64,000 bases of DNA from the NCBI GenBank assembly GCA_018350325.1, contig JAEVLN010000001.1:2965501-3029500 (forward strand), given 5' to 3'. Numbering within the stretch: the stretch's first letter is position 1; each line of letters starts with the position of its first letter. The translations under genes were made by a program, and so were the position numbers. Positions 10,119-20,900 of the stretch are shown here, piece by piece. The notes below the pieces were generated by a model. It was not told the origin of the DNA. It worked only from the letters and a program-made list of their open reading frames with translations, and searched no databases. Source of the DNA: Globodera rostochiensis. Its lineage: Eukaryota; Nematoda; Chromadorea; Rhabditida; Heteroderidae.

Positions 10119-11865
10119 ATGTCAGACAACGTAAGCGACGAAGAGCAGCAGCAGCAAATGGAGGAACTGTAAGTTTATTTCCAGAATAGTTAAATCAAAA
10201 GCAATAAATTCCCAAATTTCAGTTTCATTTGTGCCGACGTTTGGCTCGGAGTCTTTGCTTTTCTTGACCCTCTTGAACTTGGACTGAAAGTGGCACTGAT
10301 CAGTGATCGATTGGACGCTTTGGTTGACCTGCACTTCAAATCGCGGAAATGGTCGCTGAGTTCGCTGGAAATTGTTCGTGCAACTGACGGAAATGGCGCA
10401 GAAATAGAGATAGAGCGCCCCGCTGCACTGCTGGAAATAGACAACGATCGCCCCGCTGAACTTCTGCCAATTCCTCAAGGACCGCTTCCAAACAAAGTGA
10501 CCGGATTCAAATGGATTGACATCAGGTCGGTTTCTTTGTTAAAAAGTTAATGAAATTTAAACAGAGGTCGTAACTGTCCTTATTTGAGGCCCCCGTCCTT
10601 ATTTTGTTCTTATTTTCAAATTTTGTGAAGATTTTCATAATATTTTGATCCAATTTTCAAAATTAGAAAATTTAGAAGCGAATTGGACCAATTTTCATTA
10701 CAAATTGAGTCAAAATTCAAAAAAATTTTCTCGGCGGCGACTATCGGCACCGCCGACCTCCCCCCCCCCTACTAAGCAGAATTCGCAAAAAAAAAATGCA
10801 TTTTTGAAAATCGGTAAAATTTTCGAAAATCCATAGGAGCAATTTCCAACCCCGAATTGTTGAGGAAAATTGTTGGTGGAGAGAAATATGATTAAAAAAC
10901 ACATTTTATGCTAAAAATAAACATTTTGCTGCATTTTTGAACATTTTGTAAAATGTCCTTATTTCGGACCCCAAAATCTTATTTTTTGCTCTTGATGTCC
11001 TTATTTTAAAAAATTTTACTTACGACCCTTGAATTTAAAAGGTTTTTGAACGTTTAGTTACATCGACCAAAGCGTCATCGAATTCCTGCAACGCATTCGC
11101 CGACTTTTCGACTCGGCCGAGACAAATGTCGAAATTGATACCTCCATCAACCAAAGCCGCAGCTTGGAAATCATTCGGCAAAAGATTTGGCCTTTGATCA
11201 ACAACAACATTTGCCGCCTTGTTTTGGACCCCGCTCAATTGCACCATTTGCGACAATTCTCTCCGACTGTTCTTCGCAACTGCGCGAATCTCCGATTCCT
11301 GTCTTGCTGTGGACTTTTCCCCGAATTTCCGGCCGAAGACAACGCCGACGCTTCTTCTAACCAAGCCTTGACCAAATGGTTGATCACTGCCCGTGAAGAT
11401 GATCGTCCGAAGATGCTTGATTGTGGCATTGTTTCGACAGGAATGGAGGGACTCAAAAGGGTAATTCTTTCATTTTATAATCAATTTGAGATTAATTATT
11501 CCCTTTGTTTTAGGCTTTTGTCAATGCCATCGACCCGGCCAATTTCATCATCAGATTTCGGCTTCGACGGCATTCTGACATTGAACCGTTTGAGCTGAAG
11601 AACAATTTGACGGCGGAGCGATTGACATTTCGACGAATCGGACCAATCGGAGAAAATGGGCTGTTGGTGCGTTGTCCAATTGGACGAGAAGAGGAGGAGG
11701 AGACAATTTGTTGGAATTCCATTTCCATTAGCTTCAAAGACAGGGACATCGGCGACGGGTAAGTGAATGAAATTGTCTCAAAATATCCCTCCCAAAGTTA
11801 AAATTTTTCTAATTTTCAGAATGCTTGACGCAAACGACGAAGGCCCTAGTGAACCCAGGAAGTGA
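10119..11865 (+). CDS. F-box protein, expanded family, copy B
   Basis: Exons 10119-10168, 10223-10525, 11058-11460, 11514-11758, 11820-11865; 348 residues. The F-box part is intact ([20 protein letters not shown]). The body keeps [37 protein letters not shown] and the GPSEPRK end. It differs from copy A by an insertion in exon 2 that repeats the EIERPA-like motif and by a shorter exon 4. Intron 2 is 532 bp instead of 53 bp because it holds a 470-bp hAT-type MITE. The reading frame is open throughout, so it is probably functional. Confidence 0.85.
10562..11031. mobile_element. 470-bp non-autonomous hAT-type element in intron 2 of F-box copy B
   Basis: Flanked by perfect 8-bp target duplications AATTTAAA (10554-10561 and 11032-11039). 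Imperfect terminal inverted repeats CAGAGGTCGTAA / TTACGACCCTTG (10 of 12). Short subterminal TCCTTATTTT repeats at both ends, and a C10 tract inside. The same intron in copies A, C and D lacks it, so the empty site is visible in three paralogues. Confidence 0.93.
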
Positions 11866-12996
11866 TGGACGGACGAACGAATTTAATGGAGGAAATTTAA
11901 ACAGAAAATAAATTAGGTAATTGATTATAATTGTTGGGTTCATTCATTTGCTGTAATTGGAATCTGTGGACATTTGTGTATTCTATCATAAAAATAAAAA
12001 ATGAGCGGTTATTTTCCGGACCCTTTTGGTCAAAACAGAAAAACGGAAAATGCCCTCTGGAATTTTTTCGAGACTAAAAATTCTGCCCGCAAATTAGCCG
12101 ATTATTTATGAAAAAAGCGACATAATGTTTGAACAAATTGTTGGTAATATAATAAATCTTGTTTTTTGCACAGAGCTCGCCAACTAAATTGTCTATCCAA
12201 AAGAAAAACGTTTTAGGCTTAAAGTCAAAACTTTTTAACATTTTTCTGTAAATAAGTTGAAAAAATTGTTTTCAAAATTACCGCATTTTTCCATAATAAA
12301 TCAATATTTTAAGGCCTTTTCCTTGAGAAAAATGCAATTTTTAGGCATTTTTCCGAAAATTCTTGAAGATTAAGATTTTAGTCACTTTTGCCCAAAATTT
12401 CTTAAGAAAAATGCAATAAAAATGAAAAATGTTTAACCCTTAAAGCACCATAAATGACCTTTTTTTTCTTGGACCAAAAATGCACCACCAAAGGTCGAAA
12501 TTTTCCCAAAATTATTTATTTTTTATAAAGTTTTCCAAAACAACATGTGTTACAACTGTAAGAGGATAATTAATAAATAATGACGAATTTCATAGGTTTT
12601 TAAGCAAAAATTGACTGGATTTGGTCAGTTTTAGCACACTTTTTCGCAATTTTTGGTCCATATTTTGGGGGTTTTAGTCCATATTTCGCGTTTTTTTAGT
12701 CCATAAAATCCCAGTTCTACTGATTATGAACTCTTCAATAGAAAATAAAAAGTTATACGGACAAAATATCCCTGGACAAAATGCCCCATAATAAAATGAC
12801 ATAAATGCCCGACAAAATGTACCATAATAAACGGAACAAAAACCGTCCGTCGTTTGTTCACCTGATTAAATGTCATTTTTTTTTTTGAAAAATTGCCCAG
12901 CCCACCTTAATTAACACCAGACAAACTGCCCTCCACATGACAAATGTCCCACAGACAAAATGTCCAACTCCGACAAATGGCCCTCCACACGCATAT
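11866..12996. other. Non-coding flank between F-box copy B and the satellite
   Basis: Contains the 3' UTR (AAATAAATTA near 11905) and AT-rich dispersed repeats. Around 12091 is a variant of the 36-bp sequence that forms the ends of the composite element at 26971-30821. From about 12760 it matches 5841-6095. No exon recognised. Confidence 0.5.
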
Positions 12997-13828
12997 ACCG
13001 TTTTAGACTTGGCCTACCGTTTTAGACTTGGCCTACCGTTTTAGACTTGGCCTACCGCTTTAGACTTGGCCTACCGTTTTAGACTTGGCCTACCGTTTTA
13101 GACTTGGCCTACCGTTTTAGACTTGGCCTACCGTTTTAGACTTGGCCTACCGTTTTAGACTTGGCCTACCGTTTTAGACTTGGCCTACCGCTTTAGACTT
13201 GGCCTACCGTTTTAGACTTGGCCTACCGCTTTAGACTTGGCCTACCGTTTTAGACTTGGCCTACCGTTTTAGACTTGGCCTACCGCTTTAGACTTGGCCT
13301 ACCGTTTTAGACTTGGCCTACCGCTTTAGACTTGGCCTACCGTTTTAGACTTGGCCTACCGTTTTAGACTTGGCCTACCGTTTTAGACTTGGCCTACCGC
13401 TTTAGACTTGGCCTACCGTTTTAGACTTGGCCTACCGTTTTAGACTTGGCCTACCGTTTTAGACTTGGCCTACCGCTTTAGACTTGGCCTACCGTTTTAG
13501 ACTTGGCCTACCGCTTTAGACTTGGCCTACCGTTTTAGACTTGGCCTACCGTTTTAGACTTGGCCTACCGCTTTAGACTTGGCCTACCGCTTTAGACTTG
13601 GCCTACCGTTTTAGACTTGGCCTACCGCTTTAGACTTGGCCTACCGTTTTAGACTTGGCCTACCGTTTTAGACTTGGCCTACCGTTTTAGACTTGGCCTA
13701 CCGTTTTAGACTTGGCCTACCGTTTTAGACTTGGCCTACCGTTTTAGACTTGGCCTACCGTTTTAGACTTGGCCTACCGTTTTAGACTTGGCCTACCGTT
13801 TTAGACTTGGCCTACCGTTTTAGATTTG
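12997..13828. repeat. 19-bp satellite array, about 44 units
   Basis: Same unit as at 6096 (ACCGTTTTAGACTTGGCCT) with interspersed ACCGC variants. The right end overlaps the final coding exon of the neighbouring minus-strand gene; read on that strand each unit contains CTAAAACGGTAG, giving a TAG stop. Confidence 0.97.
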
Positions 13829-16148
13829 GCCACACCAGCTGCGGGTCCTGCTGTTTTTGTTGCATTTTGTCGGGGTCGTCACAAAACGGCGGTGCCAATG
13901 CGCACAATTTGTCACGACAATTACGGATGACGTCATCAAAATTCGCCAAATTTGCATTTTGTGCTTCATTTGCTGCAACTTCCAATGATTCGGCCAGACG
14001 ACGCATAAATTTGTCACGAATTTCCATGGCCAATGCAATGCTTAACAATGTTTGGAAGGCATCCAATTCAACGGCCAATTCGGCATCCGAGTGCCCGCTC
14101 GTGAAGAATTCCGCCTCCAGCAAAAAGGGCACATCACTCTGAACAAAAAATGATTGACTTTAATCTTTCAAAGTCAAGATGAAGCTATTATTTTAAGCAA
14201 AAGTTTTGTGATTGGACAAGTTTTAAAAAAGTTATGGCCAGAAAACTTTAAAAAAGTTTAAAATTTCTGATTCGTAGGGTTTTCTGTCCATAATTTTTGT
14301 GAGAATTGCCCAATCGCAAAGCTTTAGCTTAATGATAGTTTCATCTCGACAAGAGCTTGTCAGTCTGAATCCATTAAGTTTAAGTCCCCGGGCTATATTT
14401 GTGTCGGTCTGGATTCCGTTCGGTAGCCGCCCAATCACTTTCAATTAGTACTTTTGTTGATTCGTTGTGCCGGCCAACCCAGAGGGCAAAGAATCCGATC
14501 AGTTGCTCAAGGCGATTGGAGCGTGCCAATGCATGCACCAGTGCCGTGCAGCACGCGTGCAGCACAGCCCATGCGCGCGTTTCTGTGTCAGCATCATTAT
14601 GCCGTGCCGATAAGGGCATGCCAAGCTCAAAGCTGGAACAGTAAATGGGCGGACGAGGCAGCAGAAGGGCAACACGCTACACAATATGTACACAGTACTC
14701 GTTCAGCCCCAATACAGTATCCGTACCTTTACTGTATCAATGGACGGCGTTTGCAATGCAGCAACTGAATGATGATGTTCATCAACAGCAACGGCAACCT
14801 CGAGTTCATGAAGCAGTTCACCGAACTGGTCACCCATTTTGCTGGCAATTGCCTTCAGACATTCGTTTAGCAAACTGCAGCTGCCGAATTCTTCATGGAA
14901 CAGAACGTCCGCCTGGATGACAGCCTGAACTTGTCGTTTTATTCATTTAAAATAAATATTTTTAAACAATTTTAAAATAAAAATTAATAATTTTCAATGA
15001 AATTTTGAAATTATAACGTTTAAGCATTTTGTCTAACCTCAATAAGCTGATGTATTCGTTTTTCGTCCCCATCAAATTCGCCAAGTTCAATCACATCCAA
15101 TAATTGGTCAATTAGTGTAACGCGACAATACGGCGCCAACAGACTGAGTCTGTTAAAAGCTATTTAAATATATTTTTATTATTTTTTAAAATAAAAAATA
15201 TGCATCAGATTCAGTGACCAATTTGCAAATGCCAAAAAAATACCCGGCAAAATGCCGATCAACCAGAAAGCGCAGTGCCATCGATGTGCGCGAGTTGTGA
15301 AAGTGATCAGCAAAAAAGACAGCCTCCATGCATCGTTGTTCACGAAGCAGCAGTGTCAGGGCAAAATTTGGTGTGCATTCGCATGGCAAAAGTTGGCCAA
15401 GTCGCGAGCGTTCCCAAACTGATGAAGACGACGGCGACGATGACAATCGGTCGGCATGGCACTAATGTTGGCAAAGTTGGGTATACATTATGCCAAATTT
15501 AATGATTGCCATAAAATTTGATTATTTAAAAGATCAAATACATTTTGATCAAATCAACGGCCGGACTCAGGATCAGGGATAGGCAGAGCTCGGCTCACTA
15601 CCCAAAGCCGAAGCTTAAAATCAAAGCTCAATTTTTTTCAAAACTCGAAGTTTAAAGCCCAAAGTTTCGCAAAACTTGAAGCCAAAGTTTTGCCAAGCCC
15701 TGATCGGGATCATAAAACTAAAATATCATGTACCGGACTGGCCAGTGATGTTCGTTCTTTTTTCAAAAGTGGTTTTTGTTCTAACCTCAATGTTCTCCTC
15801 CACCTCGTCCATCTCGGCACAAATCATAAGATTGGGCAATACAGTGGCCATCCCACCACTGGGTACAGCTTCAACTTGATGGCATCGGTTAAGCCGTTCA
15901 AAAATACGAGCAAAATTGATGCCAAGATAATAAGCAGCCAAAAATCTGTAGCAAATTTTAAAAATTTCCAAAATCCGTAAACAAAAACTGTTGTCCCATC
16001 CCTGCTACCTGGCCAAGTCCAACCGTGCCGAACTAGCCGAGCTGGACCGGGACTGGACGAGCTGGCGCAGTGCCGACGACGAGCCGAGCAGGGCGAACAG
16101 ACGTAGCCGAAACTGCGCCTCCAAATCGGTGCCGCCGGATGAGGGCAT
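13812..16148 (-). CDS. Uncharacterised 442-residue protein, seven exons
   Basis: Exons 16148-16009, 15945-15786, 15461-15244, 15149-15038, 14924-14727, 14625-14452, 14138-13812; every junction keeps phase, and residues flow naturally across them. It starts MPSSGGTDLEAQFRLRLF. The sequence is mostly helical-looking (LLREQRCMEAVFFADHF, LVDRHFAG, RVTLIDQLLDVIELG, FQTLLSIALAMEIRDK) with no transmembrane segment or signal peptide; a Ser-rich linker lies near residue 105. I do not recognise the family; an alpha-solenoid-like trafficking or scaffold protein is a guess. The last five codons and the TAG stop are made of 19-bp satellite sequence, so the original C-terminus may have been cut off by the array. 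Intron 2 carries a small MITE. Confidence 0.75.
15574..15702. mobile_element. 129-bp hAT-type MITE
   Basis: Ends CAGGGATAGGCA / TGCCAAGCCCTG are inverted repeats; flanking octamers CTCAGGAT and ATCGGGAT match 6 of 8, so this is an old or doubtful target duplication. The interior has repeated AAAGCC(C/G)AA words. It lies in intron 2 of the 442-residue gene. The ends resemble those of the 134-bp element at 29094. Confidence 0.55.
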
Positions 16149-17904
16149 TTTGGTGGCGTTGGCACTTTATTTGTGCCAAAAAATGGCAATGGCACTTAAC
16201 ATTTACAAAAAATTAAAAATTAAATACATTTTATCTCATCTACCTTTTTGAAATATATTGAAAAAAATTTAAATTTTATTTTTTTTCTTCATTGTTTTGC
16301 AAGCATTGCCATTGTTTTGTGGTTCAGGAACAAATTTCAGGAAAAGCACCGCCCCCTCCCCCCGGGGGTTAGCAGAATCCGCCCGCCCCAATGTTTGCTT
16401 TTCAGAGAAGAATCGATCGACCCATCTTCCCTTTTTGGTTGCCATGGCATCGCGCCCTTTCCCAGCGGCATGAACTTTTGAAATGAGCGTTTTCCGGATC
16501 TCAATTATTATCTTTTAAACATTCGGATTCGAAAAGCATTGATTTTTGCAATTGAATAGAGAGAATTTGCGATTTTAAAACGGGATAAAAACTCGAAATT
16601 TGATTAGAGATCGTCCAACTTTGGCCATTTACTATTACATTTATGGATTTAAATTATAGCAGCAGCAGCAGCACTAAAGTTTAAATTTGATGATAATTCT
16701 CCTGAGCCCAGAAATGGGCTAAATAAAGGTGGAGCACAAAATGGCACCGGCACACAATGCAATAATGCTCAACCGATTATTCACGATTCACGCCCCTGCG
16801 GGGTAATTCAAGCGATTGTTCAGCCCCTACGGGGTAATTCGGGCACCAGTGTGGCCACAAACAATGAAATTGCATGCATAATTGAGTGGTCAGACCGGAC
16901 GAGCACATGCGCAGACAGTCGAGCAGAGAGCGAGGGGGGGGGGTGACAAAATTATTCAAATTGAAAATAAATTTTATTTTTCCCCCAAATATAATTACTT
17001 AATAATTAGAGCGCCCGGGCTGATTCAGAATTTTGTCGACAATTCTTGATCGGTAAAATTTTCTGAGATTTTTTGTTGAGATTCTCGATCGATCTTTAAG
17101 TTTAACATTTCTGGGTTTTACCACCTACATTTTTGGGCTTTACCCAAACCCCCGAGTTGAAGCCCCTGAAGTAGGGTTGGTCCGGGGGGGGGGGGGTCCC
17201 CGGTCAAACCGGGGACGGGGATACCGGGGATTGACAACCGGAGATCCCCGTTTTCGGGGATGCGCAAACCGGGGAACGGGGATTCCCGGCCGGGGATGGA
17301 CAAACCCAAAAATTACTTTATTGGGGACTCTTCAATTAATGCTTTTTTTCTGATTGTGGATTAGATATTGAATAATCGACTCCTTTTGCCTTCTTCCAGA
17401 TCTCATTGTGCAAGCATTGCAAATGATCCTAAAGCCCCTTGGTTGACTGTTTTTTGTAGATATAATTCTTCCCTCCCGCAACCCTACCCCTGAAGAACCT
17501 TACCCCCCCCCCCGGACTTTCTCACCCCCGAAGGGTCGGGACAACCCTACAGCAAAGGATGACCACTCACTTCCAGCTTATTCTTGATCCGATGCTCTTC
17601 AACTTTCTACGACTCTGTCACTTTCAAACAATTCGAGAAAAAAATCCGATTCGATTAACCGCAAAAATTCGGTAAGTTTTGGTTATTCGGCTTCAGCAAA
17701 AAAATTTTTGTTAGCCCAAGAATTTTCTGAAAGCGGAATGTGAAATTTGATTGATATTCAAAATTTGTGTTTGAAATATTTTTGGCATTTTGTTTTATTT
17801 AAATAACACCAGAATTTTGTGCTTAAAGAGCATATATGCTTTTCAATTCTTTTATGGCTTTTCCCGCTTTTGGCGTTGCAATTTTAATCATTTTTTTAAA
17901 GAAA
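16149..17904. other. Intergenic region upstream of vav
   Basis: Between two divergently transcribed genes. It holds a duplicated GGGGTAATTC motif (16799-16845), a CAG run near 16660, G/C homopolymers and a GC-rich degenerate element at 17172-17300 (TAGGGTTGG start, GGGGA-rich interior) of the same kind as 62861-63028. TTTTTTTAAAG just before 17902 is a plausible trans-splice acceptor for vav. No exon recognised. Confidence 0.45.
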
Positions 17905-20900
17905 ATGCCGCAGGCGATGTCCGGCTTGGGCGAGCTTTGGGAGCAGTGTCTGCAGTGGTTGGGCAGCACCGGTGTGCTGGACCCGCGCGAGCAGTTCACC
18001 AAGTTGACCGATTTTGCGGCTATACTGCGCAACGGCGTGCTGTTGTGCGAGCTTGCACTACGCCTGAAACCGGACTGCATTGATCGACACGAAATTCTGA
18101 TGCAGTACCAGCAGTCGCCGGCGAGTTTTTATTTGCTTGTTTGATCCTGCAAACACACAGACACGGAGGTTGATCAAAATGGGTTTATTTTCTGACTAGA
18201 AAAGAAAGCTTGAACTCGCGGGCACGAATAATAATCCACACTGATTGATCAAGGTGCTTAAAGAGACTTGATTGATCAGAAAGCTTGTCCCCTCGGGGGA
18301 CGAGGAGAGGTTAATCAAAATGGGCTTATTTTTGACTAGAAAAGAAAGCTTGAACTCGCGGGCACGAATAATAAAATGGATAAAAGCCACACTGATCAAG
18401 GTGCTTGAAGAGACTCTGACTGATCAGAAAGGCTTTTTCTCCTCGGGGGACGACGGGGAAGGTTGGTAAAATTCCCCCGATCAAAAAACGTTTTTCTGAT
18501 CAGAGTGCCGCTATTAAGCGCGCTCAATGTTTGTAAAAAGTGATAAAAATGCGATGAGCACAATTTTATGACAGCAATGATTGATGTAGCATAAAAAAAT
18601 TCGATTAGACCTAATTGGTCCGATTAGAAAAGTGATGATTGCCTCGAGGGCAAATATACTTTTACATTTTGTAATCTCAAATTCATTATTTCTAAGGCCC
18701 TAAGGGCCCTAATTTAAGGGCCAAAATGATAGGAGAAATTAGGACAGTTTAAAATGTTAAAATTTGAAAAAGTAAGAAAATGCCTTAAGGCACTAAATTA
18801 AACAAAAAACAAAATTTTTGCGCTTTCAGTTTACAGGCTCCAAGAACATTGGGCTTTTTCTTGGCGCGTGCCGTTTGCACTTTGGCATTGAGCATTTGTT
18901 TGACGAGGACGACCTTTATGGACTGCACAATTTCGGCGCCGTCCTCCGCCTCCTCTCCCAACTGTCGCGCAGCCAAACATCGCGCCAACTCGGCCTCAAG
19001 TTTGTGCCGGACGGGGAGGGAGGGAGAAATGGACGGCATTTTTGTTGAAACATCTTTTAGAATAGAAAACTAAGCCAGAAATTTAGGTTTTGTGCAAAAA
19101 TGCCAAGTCTTTTTTTTCTTACCAAACAAAAAAATTGTTGCAATTTGGTGCCAGAGGTGCAATTGTGCCCGCCCGTCCGCCGGCCCTCCTTCTTTTTGGC
19201 ATTTTCGGTGGTAATTCAGTGCCTAGGGGCTGTGGCATTTAATTGTTGTCAAATTTTTAACAATTTAAAATTGGTACAATAAATTAAATTTGTATAAAAT
19301 TTTGTTCAAAAAAAAATCATGGCCGCAGGCTCTGTTAAAACTGCTCGTTTCAAAAAATGTTTTGAACCAAAGTTTGGTGTCCAATTTATGAGATTGTTAA
19401 TGGAAATTCGGGCCCTTCATTTGTTTTTACCTAATCGATCCGGTGTGTGTTTGTTCCACACCGGTGTACACCTCCAAATACACGCCTGAGATTGTAAACT
19501 TGAACTTAACCAAATTAGGCGAGTTTGGTATCATTCAAAAGCTTCAAGTCTATAGCAGTTTTTGTTAAGCAATTGCTAAACGATTGAATGCCAATCAAAA
19601 AAGTTATGAATTAATCTTTAGGCTTATGCCTAGTTCAGTTTTCGCTTTTTCGGATACTCTTTTGTCTATTTACAGGCCTTTCCCGGAGGAGACGACATTG
19701 CCATGTGAGCTGGACGATGAGGACAACAACAACATTTACAGCAACTTGCGCGACGAGGTCGAGCAGTTGCAGCACGACGTGGTGCAGTACTTGCGCCTGA
19801 ACGGCAACGGCGGCAGCGCCTCGGGCAGCGGCAGCACCGATGATGAGCGGCGGGAGGAGGATGGGCGCCAAATTTACGACACAATTTGTGGCCAAGCGGT
19901 GGTGCCACAAACGGGCAGCAAAACATTGCCAATTGTAATCAAAAATTGCGTTTTTTGATCAGGGGAAAATTTTAAAAAAAAACATTTTTTTTGATCAGCG
20001 CGGCAAATTAAAAGTTACATAAAATGTTTGAAAAAACAGTGCCAAACATTTTTCTAATTTGTGGCGGTGGTGCCAAAAAAATTGATGAATTGACTTTAAG
20101 AATTATTTGATCAGGGCAAAATTGTGCTTGGTTGGTCATCTTATGATTTCTGCAGGCACAAACGTCAATAAACACTTTTTCAAAATTTGGGGATTTTCTT
20201 AAAATTTGCATTTTTATTTAAATTATTTTGTTTTTAAATAATTTAATCTCCAGAGCTACGCCAAGTTCACGCCCACAACAAAGCGCGAATGTTGTCTGAT
20301 GGAGCTGCTGGACACCGAAATTAACTACGACAATGCTTTGCAAAGGTTCGCTGTGAACGGCAAGAAAAAAATTGGTGCCATTCGGTTGATTACATTGGCA
20401 TTTTGATCACGCGGCGCGCTTTTTGGACGCTGAACAATTTTTTTGAAATTGAAATGATTGAAAATATTGACTGGGAGTGCCACCTCGACGTTCGGGGGCG
20501 GGAAAAGTCGGGGATTGGGATTCCTCGGGGTTGATAGGTCAGGGAACAACAAATGTTCGTAGTCGGGGTCGGTTGTCGGGGTCGGGGATTGATCCAAAAT
20601 CGTCGGGGATTGAATCCAAACTCGTCGGGGATCAGGGTCGGGGATTGATCTAAAACCGTCGGGGATCAGGGTCGGAGTGGCAACCCTAATATAGACAAAC
20701 GGTCGACATGCCCACAAGCGAATTACTCCAAAAAATGATCAGTTAAAATGTCGACTTGCACAAAATAGGACAAACGCCCACTTACCCAACAGACAAATGG
20801 TCTAGGCGGCATTTTGGGTGGGTAAAGCCGTGGCATTTTGTTAACTGCGCAATTTAAGCACCAAGAATGGAGGCCGGACAAAAATGTGCCATTTCTAATT

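Noticed and set aside
12997..13828. CRISPR-like array
   Set aside because: The units are adjacent with no unique spacers and the genome is eukaryotic; it is a satellite.
17836..17904. Upstream in-frame ATG as the vav start
   Set aside because: It would add a hydrophobic leader not seen in the Vav family, and an acceptor-like TTTTTTTAAAG lies between it and 17905.
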